Source: Candidatus Coprovivens excrementavium (GTDB lineage: Bacteria > Bacillota_I > Bacilli_A > RF39 > UBA660). From it: 64,000 nt of DNA. Positions 8,987 to 16,493 of the stretch are shown here, in pieces. Within the stretch, counting starts at the first letter, position 1; the number at the start of each line of letters is the position of its first letter. The notes beneath the pieces are model-generated. The model did not search any database. It was not told the DNA's origin and was given only the letters and a program-made list of their open reading frames with translations. The stretch is from the NCBI GenBank assembly GCA_944363975.1, contig CALVVU010000003.1, forward strand, positions 1-64,000, read 5' to 3'. The position numbers and the translations under genes are program-made.

Positions 8987-9753
8987 TGAGTAAAGTAGAT
9001 TATACAACGGATTTATTGATTTTTGGGATAGATAGTAAAGAGAATGATAATCTTCGTTCTCTTCCTTATAAATATTTAAGTATATTATTAGTTAAAAGGA
9101 ATAAAGAACCTTTTAAAGATAAATGGTGTTTACCTGGGGGATATGTATATGAAAATGAAGTATCTAAAGAAGCTAGTAAAAGAATATTAGAAAAGGAGAC
9201 AGGTCTTATAAATGTTTATTTGCAACAGATAGGAGTTTATGATGGAGTAGATAGGGATCCTCGTGGTAGAACAATATCTTCATCTTATATGGCTTTAGTT
9301 GATAAGACTTTATTAAAGCAAAAGTTAAATAAAGATGCTTGTTGGTTTGATATTGAACTTGAAGAACTTGATAATAAAATAAAAGTGTTATTAAAAAATG
9401 AAACTGAATGTCTTGAATATGAGGTTAATAAAGTTATTGTTGATAAAAAAACTGAAGAATTTGAATATAAGGTGTTGAGTCATAGTGATTTAGCTTTTGA
9501 TCATGAAGAAATTATAATTAAGGGGATAATGACATTACGTAATAAAGTTCAAAATACAGATATTGTATTTAATTTAATGCCAAAAGAATTTACGATTGGA
9601 CAATTAAAGCAAGTTTATAGTTTACTATTAGGTAAAGAACTTGTTAATTCTGCATTTAGACGAGTTATAGCATCTAAAGTAGTTGAGACTGGTAAAATGA
9701 TTAAGACAGGAGGACATAGACCTTCAGTATTGTGTCGATATAAAGAGAGATAA
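8986..9753 (+). CDS. NrtR-like regulator: Nudix domain plus winged helix
   Basis: 255 residues. The N-terminal half is a Nudix domain (LVKRNKEPFKDKWCLPGGYV). The Nudix box, beginning GGYVYENE, has isoleucine where the RE glutamate is expected, so hydrolysis is probably impaired, as in many regulators. The C-terminal 65 residues match the winged helix of NrtR-type proteins (MPKEFTIGQLKQVY, then FRRVI). NrtR proteins repress NAD-related genes and respond to ADP-ribose-like ligands; the ligand here is unknown. It is translationally coupled to the 8717 gene, and an intact Nudix hydrolase follows. Autoregulation through the palindromes at 8639 and 8680 is likely. Confidence 0.8.
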   Translation: MSKVDYTTDLLIFGIDSKENDNLRSLPYKYLSILLVKRNKEPFKDKWCLPGGYVYENEVSKEASKRILEKETGLINVYLQQIGVYDGVDRDPRGRTISSSYMALVDKTLLKQKLNKDACWFDIELEELDNKIKVLLKNETECLEYEVNKVIVDKKTEEFEYKVLSHSDLAFDHEEIIIKGIMTLRNKVQNTDIVFNLMPKEFTIGQLKQVYSLLLGKELVNSAFRRVIASKVVETGKMIKTGGHRPSVLCRYKER

Positions 9754-9755
9754 TT

Positions 9756-10286
9756 ATGGAAGAAAAAATAGATGTATTAGATTTTAAGAATGGTAAAAAA
9801 ACAGGTGAAATTGTATTAAAGGATTTTGCTCATACTTATGGTATATGGCATGGATCTGTTCATCTTATAATTATTAGTAATGATAAAAAGAGAATCTTAC
9901 TACAAAAGAGATGCTCTTTAAAAAAATTATTTCCTAATATGTGGGATATAAGTGTTGGTGGACATGTTTCTTCTTTAGAATCTTCAATAGATAGTATAAA
10001 AAGAGAATTAGGAGAGGAATTAGGATTAAGTTTAGATAAATTTAATATAAAGTTAATTAAACGTATAAAAGAAATATTTAAGAATGGAGATATTGATAGT
10101 AGAGAATTTGTAGATGTATATTTGACTTTTGCGGATATTGATTTGAGAGATGTAGTTTTGCAAGAAGATGAAGTTAGTGAGGTATGTTGGTTTACAAAAC
10201 AAGAATTAAATGATTTAATACAGAATAAAAAAATAGTTTCTCATAATGAAGAATTTAATATAATTAATGAAATTTTGGTAAATTAA
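9756..10286 (+). CDS. Nudix hydrolase
   Basis: 176 residues. It carries a complete Nudix box, GGHVSSLE followed seven residues later by RELGEELGL, within a fold that starts GSVHLIIIS and ILLQKR. The layout resembles the YfcD/isopentenyl-diphosphate-isomerase-like Nudix group, which hydrolyse nucleoside diphosphate derivatives. The substrate cannot be read from sequence. It starts 2 bases after the regulator stop and is presumably co-transcribed with it. This contrasts with the regulator, whose Nudix box is degenerate. Confidence 0.85.
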   Translation: MEEKIDVLDFKNGKKTGEIVLKDFAHTYGIWHGSVHLIIISNDKKRILLQKRCSLKKLFPNMWDISVGGHVSSLESSIDSIKRELGEELGLSLDKFNIKLIKRIKEIFKNGDIDSREFVDVYLTFADIDLRDVVLQEDEVSEVCWFTKQELNDLIQNKKIVSHNEEFNIINEILVN

Positions 10287-10310
10287 AAAAGGAATGAAAA
10301 ATTCCTTTTT
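10285..10310. terminator. Bidirectional terminator
   Basis: AAAAGGAAT and ATTCCTTTTT form a hairpin around GAAAA between the convergent Nudix and collagen-like genes. Confidence 0.8.
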
Positions 10311-11106
10311 AGTTTATTCTAGAAATACTAACAACAGCTGAATATTTATCATTTGGTACTAATTCAAAATCAACAGTTGAAGAGTTTATAAAGCGGAAAG
10401 TTGAACCAGCTGTAGCATTAAAAATAGCACTTCCAGAAATTGTTCCTGTTTCACAATAATTTAATTTATTATGAGTTGATGAATGGGCGATAAATTCATT
10501 ACTAGGCCAGAATTGATGAAATTCGATGCTTAATGCAACAGGTTCACAGTCGTCACATAGAACTTTGCTTTTATTTTTAACATTTGCCCACCAGTGAATT
10601 TGATATTGACCATCTGTAGGAACTTGTAATTCGCCAGTAATAGGATTATATGTTATACCATTTGATAGATTTGTATTATTGTATTTTATTATATCATTAC
10701 TTGCTACTGCTAAATTTGTTTCGTCGTGAATCATCGCAGCAGAATTGAATGATGGCCCTGTCGGACCAGTAGCACCTTGAGGTCCCGTAGGTCCCGTTGG
10801 ACCAGTTGGCCCTAATAATCCTTGAGGTCCACTAGGTCCTTGAATTCCTTGAGGTCCGGTAGGTCCAGTAGGCCCAGTTGTTCCTTGAGGTCCCGTTGGA
10901 CCAGTTGGTCCCGTAGCACCTTGAGGTCCAGTAGGTCCTTCATTTCCTTGAGGTCCAGTTGGACCAGTAGCACCTTGAGGTCCAGTTGAGCCCGTAGGTC
11001 CAGTTGGTCCTGTAGGTCCTTGTTTAATGCATTTTTTAATTAATTTACATAAACAGTCAGTGTCATCATTGATGTAAATATTTTGAGCTTCTAAATTTTC
11101 TTGCAT
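10309..11106 (-). CDS. Collagen-like Gly-Pro-Thr repeat protein with BclA-like C-terminal domain
   Basis: 265 residues. After about 29 residues with two cysteines (CLCKLIKKC), an uninterrupted run of G-x-y triplets, mostly GPT, GPQ and GAT, covers about residues 30-145. A C-terminal domain of about 120 residues follows, with the look of the trimeric C1q/BclA-like head. Proteins of this layout form collagen-like triple helices on exosporium or cell surfaces. There is no classical signal peptide, as also holds for BclA-type spore-coat proteins. A perfect AAGGAGG lies before the ATG. It is a single gene on its strand. The repeats make this DNA prone to length variation. Confidence 0.85.
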   Translation of the reverse strand: MQENLEAQNIYINDDTDCLCKLIKKCIKQGPTGPTGPTGSTGPQGATGPTGPQGNEGPTGPQGATGPTGPTGPQGTTGPTGPTGPQGIQGPSGPQGLLGPTGPTGPTGPQGATGPTGPSFNSAAMIHDETNLAVASNDIIKYNNTNLSNGITYNPITGELQVPTDGQYQIHWWANVKNKSKVLCDDCEPVALSIEFHQFWPSNEFIAHSSTHNKLNYCETGTISGSAIFNATAGSTFRFINSSTVDFELVPNDKYSAVVSISRIN

Positions 11107-11167
11107 GTTAACCTCCTTTCATTATTATTTTATGAAGTTAATAAGTTGGTGATTGGGCTTTTATAAA

Positions 11168-11196
11168 AAAAAACATATCTTTTGAAGATATGTTTA
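11168..11196 (-). terminator. Terminator of the nfeD-qmcA operon
   Basis: AAACATATCTT pairs with its inverted copy across 11171-11195, and a T-run follows on the minus strand. Confidence 0.8.
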
Positions 11197-12087
11197 TTAT
11201 TTGTTATTATCTTTTAACATTTCACTTACTGTTGTTGTAATTGATGCTATATCTTGTAAATTAGATGGAACAATTATTTTGGTCGCTTGTCCATCAGCCA
11301 TTTTAGTAGCGGCTTCTAAACCTTTTAAAGCAATAACATTTTTATCAGCATTTGCTTCGCGAAGTAATTTAATACTTTCAGCTTCAGCTTGGTTGATTTT
11401 TAAGATTGCTTCAGCTTCACCGGTTGCTTTTAAAATAGCTGTTTCTTTTTCAGCTTCTGCTCTTAGAATAGCACTTTGTTTTTCACCTTCAGCAATAAGA
11501 ATGCTTGATTTTTTTTCACCTTCGGCTTGAAGAATTTTTTCACGTCTTTCTCTTTCAGCACGCATTTGTTTTTCCATAGCTTCTTGAATATCACGTGGTG
11601 GAATAATGTTTTTAACTTCAACACGATTAATTTTTATTCCCCATGGATCTGTTGCTTCATCAAGAATAGAACGCATTTTGGCATTTATGATATCTCTTGA
11701 TGTTAGCGTTTGATCAAGTTCTAATTCACCAATTATGTTACGTAGAGTTGTTGCAGTTAGATTTTCAATAGCAACAATAGGATTTTCAACGCCGTATGTA
11801 TATAGTTTAGGATCAGTTATTTGATAGTATACGACGGTATCAATTTGCATTGTAACATTATCTTTAGTTATTACTGGTTGTGGTTTGAAATCTTTAACAA
11901 TTTCTTTTAGAGTTAGGCGATTAGCAATGCGATCGATGAAAGGGATTTTAAAATGAAGACCATTTTTCCAAGTTTCTAAGTAAGATCCAACTCTTTCAAT
12001 TACATAGGCTTCAGCTTGTGGAACAACTTTAATGCATAAGATAATACAAATAAATACAATAATTAGAATAGGAATAAGAATATCCAT
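11197..12087 (-). CDS. qmcA: SPFH/band 7 protein, QmcA/stomatin-like
   Basis: 296 residues. One N-terminal membrane segment (about residues 3-21) is followed by VPQAEAYVIERVGSY, the start of the SPFH domain. The conserved VEVKNIIPPRDI strand follows, then a long alanine/glutamate-rich coiled coil (REKILQAEGEK and repeated IL-AEAE units). This is the standard slipin/QmcA layout of membrane-microdomain scaffold proteins. It lies 1 base after an NfeD gene on the same strand, the classic NfeD-stomatin pair. Length matches the family. Confidence 0.88.
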   Translation of the reverse strand: MDILIPILIIVFICIILCIKVVPQAEAYVIERVGSYLETWKNGLHFKIPFIDRIANRLTLKEIVKDFKPQPVITKDNVTMQIDTVVYYQITDPKLYTYGVENPIVAIENLTATTLRNIIGELELDQTLTSRDIINAKMRSILDEATDPWGIKINRVEVKNIIPPRDIQEAMEKQMRAERERREKILQAEGEKKSSILIAEGEKQSAILRAEAEKETAILKATGEAEAILKINQAEAESIKLLREANADKNVIALKGLEAATKMADGQATKIIVPSNLQDIASITTTVSEMLKDNNK

Positions 12088-12088
12088 A

Positions 12089-12505
12089 TTATTTTACCTC
12101 CTCGACAATTAATTTTACTCCCTCAATTTTGAGAATTTTAACAGTTTTTCCTTTAGGAATTGTTTTTTTAGCAACTGCTGTCCATCTTTTTCCATCTACT
12201 TTAACTTCTCCCGGATTATTTTTAGTTATTTCTTCAGTAACAATTCCTTCACTATCAATTATTAAGTCTAAGTTGGTTTTTTGTTTGCTTTTATTTAACA
12301 ATTTTTCTAGTGGTTTTCTAGTTAAAAGTAATAAAATAACTCCAACAATGACAAAGACAGCGAATTGAACGTAGAATGAAGTATCAAAATAGGAAAGAAT
12401 TAAAGAAATAAGTCCTGATGCGACGAACCAAATTGTAACAAGATTGATTGTAGCTATTTCGATAATTGCTAAGGCGATAATAATTACTAACCATACAATT
12501 GACAT
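12089..12505 (-). CDS. NfeD-like membrane protein
   Basis: 138 residues. The N-terminal half has closely spaced membrane segments (about residues 3-60). The C-terminal half is a soluble beta barrel ending in PKGKTVKILKIEGVKLIVEEV, with IVTEEITKNNPGEVKVDGKRW ahead of it; this is the short NfeD1b OB-fold form without the protease domain. It pairs with the downstream SPFH protein. AGGAGG precedes the ATG at 12505. Confidence 0.88.
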   Translation of the reverse strand: MSIVWLVIIIALAIIEIATINLVTIWFVASGLISLILSYFDTSFYVQFAVFVIVGVILLLLTRKPLEKLLNKSKQKTNLDLIIDSEGIVTEEITKNNPGEVKVDGKRWTAVAKKTIPKGKTVKILKIEGVKLIVEEVK

Positions 12506-12595
12506 ATATACCTCCTAAGGATATTATATCATATGATAATTAATTGTAAAAAAGATTTAAAAAAAATAAAGTTAGTGATACAATATTAATGTTAT

Positions 12596-12671
12596 TACCC
12601 CATCGCCAAGTGGTAAGGCATCAGGCTCTGACCCTGACATTCCGTAGGTTCGAATCCTACTGGGGTAACCA
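12596..12671 (+). tRNA. tRNA-Gln (CTG anticodon)
   Basis: A complete cloverleaf can be drawn: acceptor TACCCCA/TGGGGTA, D arm GCC..GGC, anticodon stem TCAGG/CCTGA with loop CTCTGAC (anticodon CTG), T arm GTAGG-TTCGAAT-CCTAC, discriminator A, and an encoded CCA (12669-12671). It reads CAG, so a second tRNA-Gln for CAA should exist elsewhere in this AT-rich genome. Confidence 0.92.
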
Positions 12672-12680
12672 TGTTATTTA

Positions 12681-12702
12681 GCCCGAAGTAGTTCGGACTT
12701 TT
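12681..12702 (+). terminator. Weak terminator after tRNA-Gln
   Basis: CCGAA-GTAG-TTCGG (12683-12696) followed by ACTTTTATC. Confidence 0.5.
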
Positions 12703-12723
12703 ATCATATATAGAGGTATTAAT

Positions 12724-13656
12724 ATGAATGAAGATTGGATATTAGAAGAATATAAGATTATATATGGTTTTGATGATGTGTCTTTAATAGAAATGAATTC
12801 TAAATTAGGAGAATTTGCTTATTTTTTATCTAATATTGAGATAGATAGTGAAGATTTTAATTTAAAGAGTTCTAGTAAAAAAACAGAATTACAAAAAGCA
12901 AAAAAATTTTTAAATAGTAGATTTGTAATGCATAATGTTCATTATTTGAGTGATAAAGATTTATTAAAATTAGATGGAATTGATATAAAAGACATTGCCG
13001 ATTTAATTAATTTATATAATAGACTCGGAAAGAATATAAGTTGTTTTAAGATACCAATATCTTACGTAGATAATAGTCCTTTTTATGGAACCATTTCTCA
13101 ACATCTTAATATTTGTAGTTATAAAGAATTTTTACAAAATATGAAGTTGTATATAAAGAGTATTAAATTAAGTAAGCAAATAACTAATGTTACGGGAATG
13201 TGTTATGTTCATGAACTTGTTCACACACAGTTATGTCGAGAAAGAGGAATGATAAGAGATTTTAAAAATGTGGAAGTATTAAGTATATTTATGGAATTAG
13301 TATATTGTTTAGAAGGAAGTTTTGATGAAAAAGATTTAATATATTTAATAAAGCGTCGAATAGATTATTTTATTTTAGAATTTTATAAATTATTTCAATA
13401 TTATTTTGAAAATGATGGCAAAATATGTAAAATAGATGCTTTGTTATCTAGTAAGTATGTTGAATCAATTGCGATAGCATTACAAATGTTTATAATATAT
13501 AGAGATATTTCTTTATTGGAAAAGAAAGCAATATTAGAAAGTATTCAGAAAGTATTTGATGGAGATATTTGTTTGGAAGATATGCTAAATAATTATGGTT
13601 TATCTTTGGAAAAAAGTTTAAATAAGGATAATATTAGTCGTTTGTTGAAAATTTAA
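12724..13656 (+). CDS. Putative zinc metallopeptidase-like protein (HELVH)
   Basis: 310 residues, family not recognised. A single zincin motif HELVH lies in CYVHELVHTQLCRERG at about residues 163-167. An acidic helix (NVEVLSIFMELVYCLEG) begins about 17 residues later and could supply the third zinc ligand. The rest is helical, with no signal peptide or membrane segment, so the protein is probably cytoplasmic. The M3-like oligopeptidase fold is a possibility, but the protein is half the usual length. The start ATG has a weak GAGG ahead. It sits alone between the tRNA and a deoxyribosyltransferase-like gene. Confidence 0.55.
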   Translation: MNEDWILEEYKIIYGFDDVSLIEMNSKLGEFAYFLSNIEIDSEDFNLKSSSKKTELQKAKKFLNSRFVMHNVHYLSDKDLLKLDGIDIKDIADLINLYNRLGKNISCFKIPISYVDNSPFYGTISQHLNICSYKEFLQNMKLYIKSIKLSKQITNVTGMCYVHELVHTQLCRERGMIRDFKNVEVLSIFMELVYCLEGSFDEKDLIYLIKRRIDYFILEFYKLFQYYFENDGKICKIDALLSSKYVESIAIALQMFIIYRDISLLEKKAILESIQKVFDGDICLEDMLNNYGLSLEKSLNKDNISRLLKI

Positions 13657-13699
13657 AATGTATTATAATATATGTAATAGTAAGGTGAAGGTGAATTTA

Positions 13700-14071
13700 A
13701 TGAAAAATATTGTTTTATGTGGGAGTATGAAAGTTAAGGATAAGATTTTAGAAGTTAACGATCAACTTACAAAGATTGGGTTTAATGTTTTACTGCCTAA
13801 GGAGTGTATGGAAGGATTACCAAAGGTTTATGCGTCTCGTAAGCATTTTGAAAGAATTGTAGATAAAGAAAATACTTATGTATTAATTGTTAATGCAGAG
13901 AAAAAGGGAATAAAAAATTATATTGGTCCAAATAGTTTTGCTGAAATAGCTTTTGCATTTTATTTTAATAAAAAAATTTATTTACTTAATGATATTTATG
14001 AGCCATATGAAGATGAATTGATAGGATGGGGAGTTATTGAATTACATGGAGATTTAACTAAGATTGAATGA
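13700..14071 (+). CDS. Nucleoside 2-deoxyribosyltransferase-like protein
   Basis: 123 residues. It begins MKNIVLCGSMK, a Rossmann-type first strand. A GPNSFAEIAFAFYFNKKIYLLN segment follows, in which the glutamate lies where the family's catalytic glutamate falls. The family moves or hydrolyses the base of (deoxy)nucleosides; which reaction occurs here is not readable. The ATG at 13700 is chosen because GAAGGTG lies 7 bases before it and a longer reading frame from 13658 has no ribosome site and a non-homologous leader. Confidence 0.65.
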   Translation: MKNIVLCGSMKVKDKILEVNDQLTKIGFNVLLPKECMEGLPKVYASRKHFERIVDKENTYVLIVNAEKKGIKNYIGPNSFAEIAFAFYFNKKIYLLNDIYEPYEDELIGWGVIELHGDLTKIE

Positions 14072-14162
14072 TTTCACAAAAATTACATTCTTCTTTCATA
14101 ATTTAGACAAAAAATGAACACAATTAAAGAGTATTATTGAATTATGAAAGGAGAGATGAGAA

Positions 14163-14396
14163 ATAGTAGAAGTTCAATTGATTGGTGCCAATTCAAAAAA
14201 CGGCTTGAAGATGAAGAAAATAATCGAAAGAACAATTGAAGATAATGATTTAAAAGTTAATTTGTTACTTTTAGATGATGATAAGACGAAAAACAAGTAT
14301 AATATAAAGAACTTTCCTGGTTTAGTTATTAATGGAAATTTAGTAAGTCAAGGTAAAGTTTTAACTGAGAGAGAATTAAAAAAAGTTTTAATTTAA
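14163..14396 (+). CDS. Thioredoxin-fold small protein lacking the CxxC cysteines
   Basis: About 77 residues. The pattern EVQLIGANSKNGLKM, then NFPGLVINGNLVSQGKVLTERELKKVL, follows the redox-active disulfide (MTH895-like) thioredoxin fold, including the cis-proline region. Where the family has CxxC this protein has NSKN, so it cannot be a conventional redox protein. The start is uncertain: AGGAG (14149-14153) is 9 bases before an ATA at 14163, while the first in-frame standard start, TTG at 14178, is 24 bases away and would delete the first strand. A separate ATG at 14156 opens a 28-codon frame. It is a single gene with its own terminator. Confidence 0.45.
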   Translation: MVEVQLIGANSKNGLKMKKIIERTIEDNDLKVNLLLLDDDKTKNKYNIKNFPGLVINGNLVSQGKVLTERELKKVLI

Positions 14397-14424
14397 AAGG
14401 TCATATTTGACCTTTTTTTTTTTT
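14395..14424 (+). terminator. Terminator
   Basis: AGGTCA-TATT-TGACCT (14398-14413) followed by eleven T. Confidence 0.85.
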
Positions 14425-14461
14425 AGTGTATAATACATCTATGGCGTTTTAGGAGGCCGTT

Positions 14462-15436
14462 ATGAAAAAGATTGATACTGAAAAATTATCAAAGGAAGTA
14501 CAAGATACACTTGTTCATCGCGCTTGTGTCATGCGTAGTGGTGAATATTTGGCTTCTTACTTGATAAGAAAAAATAGAAGTGTAGATGCTATTAGATTAA
14601 TTGGTAGATGTTCTGTTCATGATATATCTAAAATTCAAAATACCGAGGAATTTATGGCATTGGCAAGTATTATTGATGATATTGATCAAATGTCAGATAT
14701 AGAACATGTGCCAACACGTGAACAAATTGAAGCAAAAGCATTGCATTGGAAAAATAATTCTCATCATCCAGAGTACTATGAGAGTCCTAATGATATGTCC
14801 GATTTGGATTTATTAGAAATGGCTTGTGATTGTCATGCTAGAAGTAGGCAATATAATAGTGATTTAATAGCTTATATTAAAATACAACAAGATTTACGTT
14901 TTCATTTTGATAAAGAACATTATAAGAAGCTATTAGAGTATTGTACAATATTGGTTCATTTAACTAAAAATGATGATTATTCGGCAGTTTTAAATGATAG
15001 TGAACCATTATGTTTTAATCTTAAAGATTCTACAATGGAAATGTTAGAAGATTTTGATGAATCTTGTTATACGGATTATATAAAAACTGAAAGGTTGTAT
15101 TTACAAAAAGAAGAAACACCAGACTTTGCATCTGTATCATATGTTATATATTTAAGAGAAGATAATACAGAGATAGGCTATATATCTTTGAAATTCAATA
15201 AATATATGGAATATAAAATATATGAAAATTATTTAGGTAATGGATATACAATAGAAGCTTTATCAAAATTTATTGAAACTTCAACAATGGAGGAATTATT
15301 TATAAGTGTAAGAAAAGATAATCCTTGTATGAAGAGAGATATTGAAGAGTTAGGTTTTAAACCATGTGAATATTCTGATACAACTGTTGTTTATCGTTAT
15401 CGTAAGCCAGCAAAGAGACTAGAGTTTGTTCCATAA
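14462..15436 (+). CDS. DUF5662 (HD-like) protein fused to a GNAT acetyltransferase domain
   Basis: 324 residues. Residues about 15-165 carry the DUF5662 signature: SVHDISK, then HWKNNSHHPEYY, and a CDCHARSRQY helix, all potential metal ligands as in HD-type folds. The C-terminal part (from about 195: TERLYLQKEE, IGYISLKF, NPCMKRDIEELGFKPC) has the strand-helix order of GNAT acetyltransferases. The substrate of either part is unknown. AGGAGG lies directly ahead of the ATG. It is a single gene with a bidirectional terminator. Confidence 0.7.
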   Translation: MKKIDTEKLSKEVQDTLVHRACVMRSGEYLASYLIRKNRSVDAIRLIGRCSVHDISKIQNTEEFMALASIIDDIDQMSDIEHVPTREQIEAKALHWKNNSHHPEYYESPNDMSDLDLLEMACDCHARSRQYNSDLIAYIKIQQDLRFHFDKEHYKKLLEYCTILVHLTKNDDYSAVLNDSEPLCFNLKDSTMEMLEDFDESCYTDYIKTERLYLQKEETPDFASVSYVIYLREDNTEIGYISLKFNKYMEYKIYENYLGNGYTIEALSKFIETSTMEELFISVRKDNPCMKRDIEELGFKPCEYSDTTVVYRYRKPAKRLEFVP

Positions 15437-15466
15437 TAAAAAAGCAATTTTTATTGCTTTTTTTCT
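15436..15466. terminator. Bidirectional terminator
   Basis: AAAAGCAAT-TTTT-ATTGCTTTT with runs on both sides, between convergent genes. Confidence 0.8.
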
Positions 15467-16380
15467 TTGGCTCCTTGATAAGTATTTCTTTTAACCATTT
15501 CTTTATCAATATCATTTAAAACACAAAATTTTTTTAGTAACCATGTTGGAGTAATTAAATCTTCTTTTTTAGGATCGCCAGTTATACGATGAATTACAAT
15601 TTGAGGATTTAATAGCTCTAGTTGGCTTATTACAATATCAATATATTCTTCTTTTGTTAAAATATGAAATTTATGTTGTTGATAATAGTCAGCTAAATCA
15701 GTATCTTTAATAATATGAAGCATATGTATTTTAAGACCATCTACTTTTAAGTTATTTAAATATTTAACAGTTTCTAACATATCTTCTTTTGTCTCTCCTG
15801 GTAGTCCATTAATAATATGTACAACAATTTCAATATTTCTTTTTTGAAGTTCTTTTACAGCTTTTTCGAAATTTTTTAAGTCATGTCCACGATTAATTAA
15901 TTTTAATGTTTTTTCATGAATAGATTGAAGACCAAGTTCAATTGTAAGGTTTGTTTTTTTATTTAGCTCTTCTAAATAATCATAGCATTCTAGTGATATA
16001 GCATCACTACGAGTAGCAATATTCAAACCTATTACGTTTGGTATTTTTAAGATTGTTTCATATTTTTCTTTTAGTTCATTTAATGGAGCATAGGTATTTG
16101 TATTAGCTTGAAAGTAGCCAATATAATAACTATTTGGCCATTTTTTTTCCATTATTTCCTTAATTTTTGTGAATTGAGTTACGAGGTCTTCATTTTGATT
16201 GCCAGCAAAATCTCCTGATCCGAGACGGGAACAGAATATGCATCCGTGACCATTTTTTTCTTTATTAGGACATGAAAAATTACCATTTAATGATACTTTA
16301 AATGTTTTTTTACCATATTTATTTTTATAATAATAATTTAATGTATGATATCTTTTATTATCAAGAGAATATTGAAACAT
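15451..16380 (-). CDS. ytqA: TIGR01212-family radical SAM protein (YtqA-like)
   Basis: 309 residues. The iron-sulfur cluster cysteines occur as SCPNKEKNGHGCIFCS (C-x9-C-x2-C), followed by RLGSGDFAG, a signature of the YtqA/YhcC (TIGR01212) group. Further conserved pieces are YFQANTNTYAP and HIINGLPGE. The family is proposed to act on RNA or a small cofactor; no reaction is assigned. The ATG at 16380 is favoured because AAGGTG lies 6 bases before it; a GTG at 16389 overlaps that site. Confidence 0.88.
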   Translation of the reverse strand: MFQYSLDNKRYHTLNYYYKNKYGKKTFKVSLNGNFSCPNKEKNGHGCIFCSRLGSGDFAGNQNEDLVTQFTKIKEIMEKKWPNSYYIGYFQANTNTYAPLNELKEKYETILKIPNVIGLNIATRSDAISLECYDYLEELNKKTNLTIELGLQSIHEKTLKLINRGHDLKNFEKAVKELQKRNIEIVVHIINGLPGETKEDMLETVKYLNNLKVDGLKIHMLHIIKDTDLADYYQQHKFHILTKEEYIDIVISQLELLNPQIVIHRITGDPKKEDLITPTWLLKKFCVLNDIDKEMVKRNTYQGAKEKKQ

Positions 16381-16493
16381 TTCGATCACCTTGGCTTTTA
16401 TTATAACATTAAAAATGTTTTCTAAATAGTTATATATTTTTATAAAGTATGTTATAATTTTTGTAGAATAAGAATATGGGAAAGGTGATACTG

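Noticed and set aside
10740-11030. Regular GC-richer repeats resembling a CRISPR or tandem array
   Set aside because: The repeats are in frame Gly-x-y codons of the collagen-like gene on the minus strand, with no unique spacers of constant length.
11201-11530. Long plus-strand reading frame opposite the SPFH gene
   Set aside because: It mirrors the alanine/glutamate coiled coil of the SPFH protein on the other strand and has no ribosome site.
14156-14239. ATG-initiated 28-codon gene after AGGAG
   Set aside because: The spacing to AGGAG is only 2 bases, the product has no similarity pattern, and the frame overlaps the thioredoxin-fold coding region.
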